In this document: piece by piece, positions 40,635 to 46,944 of the stretch
Layout of the letters: each line of letters begins with the position of its first letter
Numbering within the stretch: position 1 is the first letter of the stretch
Source of the DNA: Alphaproteobacteria bacterium UBA3637
GTDB taxonomy: Bacteria; Pseudomonadota; Alphaproteobacteria; CAAHEQ01; UBA3637
NCBI GenBank assembly: GCA_002373615.1
Contig: DFKU01000040.1
Coordinates: 1-46,944, forward strand
Reading direction: 5' to 3'
DNA: 46,944 bases
The notes under the pieces: model-generated
What the model was told of the DNA's origin: nothing
The model's database searches: none
What the model saw: only the letters and a program-made list of their open reading frames with translations
Program-made: the position numbers and the translations under genes

Positions 40635-41317
40635 ATCTCCCCCCATATTGGATTTTTAATTTTTGATAAAAATTCTGTGTGGGCAGATTCTTCCGTTGGA
40701 TCTAAATTCCACTCACGTACAGGAAATGTTTCACGTGAAACATTTTTTAAATTATGACTAACTGTTTGATTTTGTTGTTTTTTTTGAGTGGAAGAAAAAT
40801 TTAATTCCCGATTTGTAATCAATTCCAGATACACGTCAGCCAATAATTCTGAGTCCAACAAAGCCCCATGGACCGTCCGGCGCGAAGCATCCACTTTATA
40901 GCGCTTGCATAATTCATCCAAGTTCACTCTTGCCCCTGGAAATTTTTTCCGCGCAATTAATAATGTATCAATGACAGGATTTGGTAATTCTGCTTTTCCA
41001 CAGGCCTTTAATTCGTAATTCAAAAAATTCATATCAAAGGCGGCATTATGGATCACAAGCGGCGTATTTTCGCCAACGAAGGCCAAAAAATCATCTGCAA
41101 TTTCTTCAAATAATGGCTTGTCAGACAAAAATTCTTCCGTCAAACCGTGCACAGCTACAACTTCCTGGCTGATAGCGCGCATTGGATTAATGTATTGATG
41201 ATACGTCTTTCCGGTCGGTAAGTGGTTTTCCAATTCCACACACCCAATTTCAACAATCTTATCCCCCTTTTCGGGATTCAGTCCTGTTGTTTCTGTATCC
41301 AAAACGATTTCACGCAT
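40631..41317 (-). CDS. dnaQ: DNA polymerase III subunit epsilon (proofreading exonuclease)
   Basis: DnaQ is the 3'-5' proofreading exonuclease of the replicative polymerase. The 228-residue protein has ExoI LDTETTGL (Asp7, Glu9), ExoII HNAAFDMNFLNYEL and ExoIII HGALLDSELLADVY, the DEDDh set. The C-terminal tail would bind the alpha subunit. parS site 4 lies in the tail, read as VSRETF. A TTGCTT-17-TAAAAT promoter (41364-41336) lies upstream. Confidence 0.95.
   Translation of the reverse strand: MREIVLDTETTGLNPEKGDKIVEIGCVELENHLPTGKTYHQYINPMRAISQEVVAVHGLTEEFLSDKPLFEEIADDFLAFVGENTPLVIHNAAFDMNFLNYELKACGKAELPNPVIDTLLIARKKFPGARVNLDELCKRYKVDASRRTVHGALLDSELLADVYLELITNRELNFSSTQKKQQNQTVSHNLKNVSRETFPVREWNLDPTEESAHTEFLSKIKNPIWGEI
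40727..40742. promoter_or_regulatory. parS: parS site 4
   Basis: Perfect TGTTTCACGTGAAACA inside dnaQ. Confidence 0.97.
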
Positions 41318-41335
41318 AAAGGCTCCTTCTAAGGT

Positions 41336-41364
41336 ATTTTAACAAAAAATGCCTATAAAAGCAA
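41336..41364 (-). promoter_or_regulatory. Promoter of dnaQ
   Basis: TTGCTT (41364-41359) and TAAAAT (41341-41336), 17-base spacer; back to back with the promoter at 41373-41401. Confidence 0.65.
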
Positions 41365-41372
41365 GATTTATG

Positions 41373-41401
41373 TTGCGCTTTTGATTTTTATATGGTAGTG
41401 T
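41373..41401 (+). promoter_or_regulatory. Promoter of leader RNA and prepilin gene
   Basis: TTGCGC (41373-41378) and TAGTGT (41396-41401), 17-base spacer. Confidence 0.5.
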
Positions 41402-41406
41402 AATTT

Positions 41407-41590
41407 TGAATCAAGCAGGTGCTTGGTTCGGCTGGGCGTAAGACCCCTGCAAAGTTGCTGATAAAGCGTAAAAACTGCCTTTTAGTTCAAAGGACTGGAA
41501 GGCAGGTAATAAAGGGCCTTTCAGGGCTTTTAATAACTGCGCATAACTTTGTAATGTCTTAACTTCCAGTCGCTGATAGCGACTTTTTTT
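41407..41590 (+). promoter_or_regulatory. Structured leader RNA with attenuator-like terminator (copy 6)
   Basis: 5' hairpin GAATCAAGCA/TGCTTGGTTC (41408-41429); P1 TAAGAC (41439-41444) with GTCTTA (41556-41561); internal loop CCCTG and TAAT; P2 CAAAGTT (41450-41456) with AACTTTG (41545-41551); internal hairpin CTGCCTT/AAGGCAG; P4 GCAG/CTGC around TAATAA and TTAATAA. GACTGGAAG (41493-41501) is perfectly complementary over nine bases to CTTCCAGTC (41563-41571), which overlaps the terminator arm AGTCGC (41568-41573 with GCGACT 41579-41584, then seven T). It leads the prepilin gene at 41616. Confidence 0.7.
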
Positions 41591-41615
41591 AACATTTAAC
41601 GAAAGGAAAAATAAA

Positions 41616-42212
41616 ATGAGTAAAAGTCAAAAGAAGAACGAACAAGGACGGTCCATGGTGGAAATGCTGGGGGTTTTAGCGGTGATCGGTGTCTTGAGTG
41701 TCGCAGGCATTGCAGGGTATAATACAGCCATGCGGTCACACAAAGCCAATGAAGTTTTGAATGCAGCCAGTATGTTTTATGTGCTAGCAAAAGCCCAAAA
41801 TCAGGGGAATGGTCCAAGTGGTAATATAAACTATGCTGATGTGGGTGGTACAAATCCATCAGGGGCAACCCTCACCTACACAGACAATGCTTTCACCATC
41901 ACTTTCACGGATACGGATGATTGCACCATGGCCGCGAATAAGTTGGGTGACAAGGCAACTACTGATTGTACCAATAAAAAATTAACCGTTAACTTCGGGG
42001 AAACAACAACATCCCAAACACCAGAAGAACCTCAGGAAGATTTAACAATTGTAGACATGCAAGACGGAAATTGTCCTTCTGGATATAAACCTACAGGGAT
42101 AGATGATAAGTGTGCTAAATCATTAACAGATGCAGCAAAGCTATGTTCAAGCGGATGCGCGCAAGATACACCACTAGAATATGCTTGCGTTGATTCCAGT
42201 TATTGTCTATGA
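41616..42212 (+). CDS. Type IV prepilin-like protein (short-leader form)
   Basis: A 198-residue prepilin with an 11-residue charged leader ending G-RSMVEMLGVLAVIG, Glu at +5, and the AGYNTAMRSHKANEVLN helix. It has no repeat insertion, so it probably shows the ancestral leader length. The globular domain has one cysteine pair (DDCTMAAN...TTDCTNKK); a C-terminal segment with six cysteines follows a Pro/Glu linker, as in the paralogue at 37060 but with different sequence. AAAGGA precedes the start. Confidence 0.87.
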   Translation: MSKSQKKNEQGRSMVEMLGVLAVIGVLSVAGIAGYNTAMRSHKANEVLNAASMFYVLAKAQNQGNGPSGNINYADVGGTNPSGATLTYTDNAFTITFTDTDDCTMAANKLGDKATTDCTNKKLTVNFGETTTSQTPEEPQEDLTIVDMQDGNCPSGYKPTGIDDKCAKSLTDAAKLCSSGCAQDTPLEYACVDSSYCL

Positions 42213-42271
42213 TATTTTTCTTGCGTTTCCTTTTGTTTTATGCGATAGTATAGGGCGAAAGGAATTCTTTT

Positions 42272-44014
42272 ATGCCTATCCGATTACTCCCCCAAAATCT
42301 TGTCAATCAAATTGCTGCCGGTGAGGTGGTGGAACGCCCCGCCAGTGCCATTAAAGAATTGATTGAAAATGCGATTGATGCGTGTGCCACCCAGATTGAT
42401 GTGCGCTTGGAAAACGGGGGAAAGACCTTTTTTTCGGTGGCGGATAACGGAAAAGGCATGAGTCAAGAGGAACTGCCTGTTGCCATTCAAAGACATGCGA
42501 CCAGTAAATTGCCCAAAGATGACCTGTTAGACATCAATTTTTTGGGCTTTCGGGGGGAAGCGCTCCCCTCCATCGCTTCTGTTGCCAAAATGACAATAAC
42601 CTCACGCACAGCGGATTCGGACACAGGTTGGCGGTTAGAGGTAACGGGCGGCATTACCGAAAAGCCCTGCCCTGCCCCACGCGCCCTTGGGACAACGATA
42701 GAGGTCCATAACCTCTTTTACAATGTCCCTGCCCGCCTTAAATTTTTAAAATCCGATCAAAGTGAGCAAGGGGCCATCAGGGAAGTCTTTGATCGCTTGG
42801 CGATGGGGAACCCAGAAATTACTTTTTCTTTGGCCACAGAAAATAGGAAACTCGCCCATTATCCCGCAACAGAAAGCCTGTTTGACCGTGTCGCTATGGT
42901 AATTGGGCATCAATTTAAAGAAAACGCCCTGCCCGTTCAGGCAGAATATGAAGGGATAAAATTGGCGGGCTTTGTGGGCCTGCCCACCTATACGCGCGCC
43001 ACCAGTACAGAACAATACTTATTTGTCAATGGGCGCTCGGTCAAAGATAAAGTGTTGTTGGGTGCGATTCGGGGCGCTTATCAAGGTTTAATGGGGCATG
43101 GCAGTGAGGGGCACCCTGTCCTTGCCCTATTCCTGTCTGTTCCAAAAGATAAAATTGATGTCAATGTGTCGCCCGCCAAAACAGAAGTGAGATTTGCCGA
43201 GGCCGGACGAATTCGGGGATTATTGGTCGCCAGTATCCGAAATGCTTTGGCGGAACACGGGCAAAAGACCGCAAGTACCATTTCTATCGGGGCTTTGGAT
43301 ACCTTTATTCCCCGTGAAACACCTATGGCCTATTCGGCACCGGTGCGTCATACGCCTGTCCAACATACTTTCAATTTACAGGACTCTTATCAGGTTAAAA
43401 AGGAAGTATCCGCCCCTACCCCCGTGGTTGAGGATGACTTTCCGCCGTTGGGCCTGGCCAAAGCGCAAGTCCATAAAACATATATTATTGCCCAAACAAA
43501 AGAGGGCTTTGTGGTGGTGGATCAACACGCGGCGCATGAACGGCTGACCTATGAAAAAATGATGGCCAATTTTGGCGAACACCCGCAAACACAACTGTTG
43601 TTGGTGCCTGAAATTATCGATTTAAAGCCGGAAGAAGTGGCCCTATTAAATGCGCGTGCGCCCGAATTAAAAGAAATGGGCTGGGTGATTGATCCCTTTG
43701 GGGCGGATTCTGTGGCGGTCAGGGAACTCCCTGCATTACTTGATAAAACAGATATTCAAAAGACCATTCAAGATTTGGTGGATACCCTGCGCGCCTTTGA
43801 TGATACCGTTTTATTAAAGGATAAAATGAAAGATATTTGCGCGCGCATGGCGTGCCATGGATCGGTCAGGGCCGGGCGTGTTTTAAATCTTGATGAAATG
43901 AATGCCCTTTTGCGTCAAATGGAGGCCTGTGGCACCTCAGGTCAATGTATCCACGGGCGCCCCACCTATATTGAACTCAAATTAAAAGATATTGAAAAAT
44001 TGTTTAACCGATAA
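42272..44014 (+). CDS. mutL: DNA mismatch repair protein MutL
   Basis: MutL couples mismatch recognition by MutS to strand incision. The 580-residue protein has the GHKL ATPase N-terminus (IAAGEVVERPASAIKELIEN, DNGKGM, GFRGEALPSIASV, GTTIEVHNLFYNVPARLKF) and a C-terminal domain with DQHAAHERLTYE, matching the endonuclease motif D-Q-H-A-x2-E-x4-E, plus ACHGSVRAG and CIHGRPTY. It is therefore likely an endonuclease-type MutL, in line with the absence of MutH outside gammaproteobacteria. Its end overlaps the convergent lipoprotein gene by 11 bases. Confidence 0.97.
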   Translation: MPIRLLPQNLVNQIAAGEVVERPASAIKELIENAIDACATQIDVRLENGGKTFFSVADNGKGMSQEELPVAIQRHATSKLPKDDLLDINFLGFRGEALPSIASVAKMTITSRTADSDTGWRLEVTGGITEKPCPAPRALGTTIEVHNLFYNVPARLKFLKSDQSEQGAIREVFDRLAMGNPEITFSLATENRKLAHYPATESLFDRVAMVIGHQFKENALPVQAEYEGIKLAGFVGLPTYTRATSTEQYLFVNGRSVKDKVLLGAIRGAYQGLMGHGSEGHPVLALFLSVPKDKIDVNVSPAKTEVRFAEAGRIRGLLVASIRNALAEHGQKTASTISIGALDTFIPRETPMAYSAPVRHTPVQHTFNLQDSYQVKKEVSAPTPVVEDDFPPLGLAKAQVHKTYIIAQTKEGFVVVDQHAAHERLTYEKMMANFGEHPQTQLLLVPEIIDLKPEEVALLNARAPELKEMGWVIDPFGADSVAVRELPALLDKTDIQKTIQDLVDTLRAFDDTVLLKDKMKDICARMACHGSVRAGRVLNLDEMNALLRQMEACGTSGQCIHGRPTYIELKLKDIEKLFNR

Positions 44015-44189
44015 TATCGGTTGTGCAATTTTTGGTAGAAACTGTACCCAAAATATTATGCTCCATCATACACTTTTCAACCTTTAAGTCCCCTGATTTT
44101 GTACGCGAAATATTGGTGACATAAGGCCCGGCATAGGTGCACCCTGTCAAAACAAACACGATAAAAATTAAAAATAGTTTTTTCATCAT
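44004..44189 (-). CDS. Small lipoprotein (paralogue of 23731-23916)
   Basis: A 61-residue protein with lipobox LTGC (Cys17) and the motif TYAGPYVTNIS...VEKCMMEHN, about 60 percent identical by eye to the paralogue at 23731. The start at 44189 is set by alignment and by the AAGGAG upstream. Function unknown. It is led by the RNA at 44204-44376. Confidence 0.8.
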   Translation of the reverse strand: MMKKLFLIFIVFVLTGCTYAGPYVTNISRTKSGDLKVEKCMMEHNILGTVSTKNCTTDIIG

Positions 44190-44203
44190 TATACTCCTTA
44201 AAT

Positions 44204-44376
44204 AAAATTTAAACCACCCCAAAAGTGGTTGGAGATAGGAAACTACTCAATAAATAGTGCCACCTATTCAAGACAAAGCCCCTTATTTAGCGGCCATCCA
44301 ACCGGACTTTACCGATTGAAGATCTTCGTCCTGCTGGACGTATTGAGAGAGGCTATGATACCCCACCCTTCCGGGC
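44204..44376 (-). promoter_or_regulatory. Structured leader RNA with terminator (copy 7, twin of copy 2)
   Basis: On the minus strand this is nearly identical to 23546-23719. The 5' tetraloop is GGAA instead of GAGA. The AAAGTCC partner changes from GGACTTT to GGGCTTT, keeping pairing through a T-G pair. P2 and the GGTTGGA/TCCAACC pairing are unchanged. The P1 region has drifted and pairs less well. The terminator hairpin is AACCAC/GTGGTT (44230-44212) with a T-rich tail. Confidence 0.7.
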
Positions 44377-44382
44377 AAGGCT

Positions 44383-44411
44383 ATTCTAACACAAACAAAT
44401 ATAATTTGCAA
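44383..44411 (-). promoter_or_regulatory. Promoter of leader RNA copy 7
   Basis: TTGCAA (44411-44406) and TAGAAT (44388-44383), 17-base spacer. Confidence 0.6.
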
Positions 44412-44685
44412 GACAATAATGAGAGTGGATAACTTTGGGATAACTGGGGATAACTTGGGATAAAAAAATTTCATCAAAATATTTTTCAGAATTTATTCTT
44501 TTTTATACACAGATAAAAAGAAGAATTTTTCAGCCTTATACGATTCGCCCATCAGACCTTTTATTGCCCTAAAAAAAACGATTCGTTTTAAACTTAAAAT
44601 TCCTGTCAACAAAAATAAGAAAAAGTTTTCCACATTATCCACAGGGCTACTAAAACAACTATATTTATTATATAAAAAAGGAAAA
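44412..44685. other. oriC: Probable chromosomal replication origin (oriC)
   Basis: A gene-free AT-rich stretch with a cluster of DnaA boxes. Four boxes face one way: AGTGGATAA (44424-44432), TTGGGATAA (44435-44443), TGGGGATAA (44445-44453), TTGGGATAA (44455-44463), spaced 11, 10 and 10 bases, one helical turn apart. On the other strand lie TTATACACA (44503-44511) and the abutting pair TTTTCCACA-TTATCCACA (44626-44643). The last is a perfect consensus box. parS sites lie about 4 kb away, as expected near an origin. dnaA itself is not in the window. Confidence 0.75.
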
Positions 44686-45552
44686 TTATTTTTCCGGCTC
44701 AAGATGAATCATAATCTCAGCTTCTGGGTAAATTTCGTGAATCAGGCCTTCGGCTCTATCAGCAATGATATGTGCTTTGGTAAGAGGCATTTGCCCATCC
44801 AGAATCAAAGTCATTTGGATGAACATTTGTGTTCCTGATAAACGTGTCCGTAAATCCTGAATGGATTTCACTTCTTTTAAAGTGTGGACTTGTGATTTTA
44901 TTTTTTGCCCAACTTGTTTCGGCAGTTCTTCATCCATCAACATCGCCACCGAAGCGCGCAAAATATAAAAGCTGCTTTTTAATAAATACAAGCTGACACC
45001 AATTCCGAATAAGCTATCCACCCATCCAATAGCAAAAGTGGTGCTGAAAATCAAAGAGGCTAATACGCCCAAATTCATCATTAAATCGCCGTTATAATGG
45101 GCATTGTCGGCTTGGATAGAAAGCGAGCCTGTCTGGCGCACGACAAAGGCTTGAAAACGTGTGAGAAGGACAGTTAAAATTAAAGTGATAAAGATAATCC
45201 CAATGCCCAACAGGGAATGCGTTGGGCTTTCATGACGCCCCAAATGCAGGGCGGATTCAAAGGCTAATAAGAAAGCGGAACCCAATAAAATCAGTCCTTG
45301 AATAAGGCTGCCGATTCCTTGCGCTTTTCCATGGCCAAAGCGGTGTTCTTTGTCGGCCGGTTGCACGGATTGACGGACGGAAACAAAATTGATAAAAGAA
45401 GTCATTAAATCTTGGATGGAATCAAACAGGCTGGCCAATATTGCGACGGAAGCCGTCATAAAAAAAGCCACTGTTTTTAACAAAATCAAAATGCCTGCCG
45501 TTAAAACGGAAGCGACGGATGCCCACATCATCAATTTATTTTTATTTGTCAT
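44686..45552 (-). CDS. Cation diffusion facilitator (CDF) family metal exporter
   Basis: CDF proteins export divalent metals such as zinc, iron or manganese by proton antiport. The 288-residue protein has six membrane helices, the first metal site in SLFDSIQDLMTSF, the HRFGHGKAQGI loop after helix III, the second site in DNAHYNGDLMMN (His and Asp), and a cytoplasmic ferredoxin-like C-terminal domain ending IMIHLEPE. The D-x3-D/H-x3-D set fits the FieF-like branch, but the metal cannot be assigned. No clear Shine-Dalgarno precedes the ATG. Confidence 0.9.
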   Translation of the reverse strand: MTNKNKLMMWASVASVLTAGILILLKTVAFFMTASVAILASLFDSIQDLMTSFINFVSVRQSVQPADKEHRFGHGKAQGIGSLIQGLILLGSAFLLAFESALHLGRHESPTHSLLGIGIIFITLILTVLLTRFQAFVVRQTGSLSIQADNAHYNGDLMMNLGVLASLIFSTTFAIGWVDSLFGIGVSLYLLKSSFYILRASVAMLMDEELPKQVGQKIKSQVHTLKEVKSIQDLRTRLSGTQMFIQMTLILDGQMPLTKAHIIADRAEGLIHEIYPEAEIMIHLEPEK

Positions 45553-45595
45553 TTTTCTATATTAGGTCTTTTTTTTATAAAAAGCCATAGATTTT

Positions 45596-45623
45596 TTGAT
45601 TAATCCATCCTATATTATAAAAT
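45596..45623 (+). promoter_or_regulatory. Promoter of the J-domain gene
   Basis: TTGATT (45596-45601) and TAAAAT (45618-45623), 16-base spacer, followed by AAGGAG. Confidence 0.55.
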
Positions 45624-45645
45624 AATATGTAAGGAGTTTAAAAAA

Positions 45646-46575
45646 ATGGCAAATTTATATGAGATGTTAGGGGTATCTAAAACTGCCTCAGATGATGAAA
45701 TTAAACGGGCGTATCGGAAATTAGCGCGCACTCTGCATCCGGATGTGAACCCCGATAAAAAGGCGCAGGAAAAATTTAAAGCCGTAACAGCGGCGTATGA
45801 GTTACTCTCAAATAAAGATAAGCGCCGGCGCTATGATGCAGGGGAAATTGATGAAAAAGGTAACCCTACCCCGTTTGGTTCAGGCTTTTATGATCGGGGT
45901 GGTGCCGGGGGTTTTAATGGCTTTAACGGGCGCACCTATCGTCAAGGTAATACCACCTATACCAATATCAATCCGGAAGATTTGGCCAGCATGTTTGGGG
46001 GGATGGGCGGTGGCTTTAATTTTGCCGACCTGTTTGGGATGGGGGGCATGTCCGGTATGCAAGGTGGCCGGCGGTCCTATCAACCCCAAGGGCAAGATGT
46101 GCAATATAACCTGCAGATTCCCTTTGATTTAGCGGTGACAGGCGGTGAAACAACCGTTCGTCTGGCCAATGGCAAGCAAGTGAAAGTGAAGGTGCCCTCA
46201 GGTGTGGTGGATGATGCGGTTTTACGCTTGCGTGGGATGGGTGAAATGGGGGGCGATGCCTTGATTAAACTCAAAGTGGGGGCCAGCAACCTTTATACCC
46301 GTCAAGGCGACAACTTGGAAATGAGTATCCCCTTGACTTTAAAAGAGGCGGTGCTGGGGACAAAAATCGCTGTCCCAACCCCGTCGGGCGAAGTGATGGT
46401 AAAAATTCCGCCCATGAGCGGCGGGGATAAAACGCTTCGTTTAAAGGGAAAAGGGGTCGCTGGGCGTGGGGATTTATTGTTGAAACTTGCCGTAGTTCTG
46501 CCCAGTTCTGACAGCGATTTAACGCGCTTTGTGAAGGATTGGGACACCACACAAAAAAATCCCCGTTCGTTTTAA
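45646..46575 (+). CDS. J-domain co-chaperone (CbpA/DnaJ class II)
   Basis: The 309-residue protein has an N-terminal J domain (1-65) with the catalytic HPD at 31-33, which stimulates DnaK ATPase. A Gly/Phe-rich region (about 80-140) follows, then two beta-barrel substrate-binding domains (DVQYNLQIPFDLAVTGGETTV onward). The cysteine zinc-finger of true DnaJ is absent, so it is CbpA-like. It is monocistronic. Confidence 0.92.
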   Translation: MANLYEMLGVSKTASDDEIKRAYRKLARTLHPDVNPDKKAQEKFKAVTAAYELLSNKDKRRRYDAGEIDEKGNPTPFGSGFYDRGGAGGFNGFNGRTYRQGNTTYTNINPEDLASMFGGMGGGFNFADLFGMGGMSGMQGGRRSYQPQGQDVQYNLQIPFDLAVTGGETTVRLANGKQVKVKVPSGVVDDAVLRLRGMGEMGGDALIKLKVGASNLYTRQGDNLEMSIPLTLKEAVLGTKIAVPTPSGEVMVKIPPMSGGDKTLRLKGKGVAGRGDLLLKLAVVLPSSDSDLTRFVKDWDTTQKNPRSF

Positions 46576-46633
46576 GGTTGTCTTTTTGTTATTTTTTTAT
46601 CAGCGCTTTTTTATAAAAGTGTAAGTATTTTGT

Positions 46634-46662
46634 TTGACATTTAAAATAATTTTGATTATTCT
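46634..46662 (+). promoter_or_regulatory. Promoter of leader RNA and prepilin gene
   Basis: TTGACA (46634-46639) and TATTCT (46657-46662), 17-base spacer. Confidence 0.7.
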
Positions 46663-46666
46663 GAAG

Positions 46667-46820
46667 TGGCACTTGGCAAGGGCCAATGTGCCGGATTTGA
46701 AAAGTCCGTATAGTGTTGTCCGTCCTGTATTGGATGGATGACCGTCCAATATAATGAATAAACGGTACTGTCACTATACAGCTTTTCAACATCCGTCCAC
46801 TTTTAAAAGTGGAATTTTTT
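46667..46820 (+). promoter_or_regulatory. Structured leader RNA with attenuator-like terminator (copy 8)
   Basis: 5' hairpin GGCACTTGG/CCAATGTGCC; P1 TGAAAAG (46698-46704) with CTTTTCA (46782-46788); internal loop TCCG (46705-46708) and CAG (46779-46781); P2 TATAGTG (46709-46715) with CACTATA (46772-46778); hairpin CCGTCC/GGATGG; P4 ACCGT/ACGGT around CCAATATAATGAATAA. GGATGGATG (46732-46740) pairs with CATCCGTCC (46790-46798), which overlaps the terminator arm (CCACTTTT/AAAAGTGG, 46797-46812, then six T). Same layout as 27763-27913 with P1 and P2 sequences different but still paired. Confidence 0.75.
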
Positions 46821-46849
46821 GTTGTCAATTAAAATGAAAGGATGAACAA

Positions 46850-46944
46850 TGGACAAATTATTAAAAAAAGAAAAGAATTTAAATTCGATTTGTCATTCTT
46901 GCGTAAGCGAGAATCCGGCAGGAAATAAGGTCCTACATACCGCT
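46850..46944 (+). CDS. Type IV prepilin-like protein, partial (runs off right edge)
   Basis: The ATG follows AAGGA and a leader RNA of the prepilin type. The 31 visible codons closely match the leader of the gene at the left edge (residues 2-32, LLKKEKN..SICHSCVSEN), including the type B repeat from 46892. The prepilin motif itself is beyond the window, so identity rests on this match and on the leader RNA. Confidence 0.75.
46892..46944. repeat. Dispersed repeat, type B (partial)
   Basis: Begins GTCATTCTTGCGTAAGCG and continues to the window edge; matches the repeat at 231-321 read from its other end. Confidence 0.75.

Noticed and set aside
43313..43328. Fifth parS-like sequence in mutL (CCGTGAAACA)
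   Set aside because: Only one half-site matches; the other half is not TGTTTCACG.
46667..46820. Tetrahydrofolate riboswitch, because of the GGATG/CATCC pairing
   Set aside because: There is no outer helix enclosing the pseudoknot strand, other copies use different pairing sequences, and no folate genes follow.

Overview
The window comes from an AT-rich alphaproteobacterial chromosome, close to its replication origin. The main evidence is a MipZ-type division ATPase, a complete division and cell-wall (dcw) cluster, an rsmG-parA-parB block with four perfect parS sites, and a nearby cluster of DnaA boxes. The prepilin signature GRSMVEMLGVLAV recurs in several genes here; from memory it is typical of uncultured gut-associated Alphaproteobacteria (RF32-like). 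That placement is inference, not something I could test.

Layout. 1-364 is a prepilin gene (minus strand) running off the left edge, with its leader RNA and promoter at 376-615, followed by tRNA-Asp, fabD, an outer-membrane barrel gene, an unknown gene, mipZ and pgm. 6065-21735 is the minus-strand dcw cluster: rsmH, ftsL, ftsI, a murE-murF fusion, mraY, ftsW, murG, murC, murB, ddl, ftsQ, ftsA, ftsZ. Most junctions overlap, mraZ is not upstream, and murD is missing from its usual place between mraY and ftsW. 21796-28222 holds a lysozyme-like gene, ndk, a small lipoprotein, sodC, a prepilin, a DUF378 protein, a double-CDGSH protein, a FadL-type porin and a small membrane protein. 28219-36740 holds mutS, an orphan histidine kinase, a three-gene operon (coiled-coil membrane protein plus MazE/MazF-like pair) under an operator array, miaA, lptE and holA. 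36741-46944 holds prepilin genes, parB, parA, rsmG, a degenerate pilin, dnaQ, mutL, a second copy of the small lipoprotein, a probable oriC, a cation-efflux transporter, a J-domain protein and a prepilin gene running off the right edge.

The most interesting system is a family of structured 5' leader RNAs, about eight copies in 47 kb, placed before the prepilin genes and before two paralogous small lipoprotein genes. Each has its own sigma70-like promoter. The full copies share a 5' hairpin, two stacked helices P1 and P2 around a short internal loop (5' side often TCCG, 3' side TAG), an internal hairpin, a P4 helix with an AATAA/GAATA internal loop, and a 3' intrinsic terminator just before the Shine-Dalgarno. 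In every full copy the 3' strand of P1 is followed, directly or within a few bases, by a sequence that pairs with an internal hairpin strand and overlaps the 5' arm of the terminator. Helix sequences differ between copies but pairing is kept. This is the layout of a transcription-attenuating riboswitch or similar switch, and I cannot match it to a class I know.

A second oddity involves the same genes. Palindromic dispersed repeats sit in frame between the start codon and the prepilin cleavage site, lengthening the leader peptide from 11 residues in one paralogue to 32, 70 and 93 in others. The mature pilin would be unaffected. A variable surface-filament family whose members are individually switched by RNA is a reasonable working hypothesis. 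All calls were made by eye; no database search or folding program was used.
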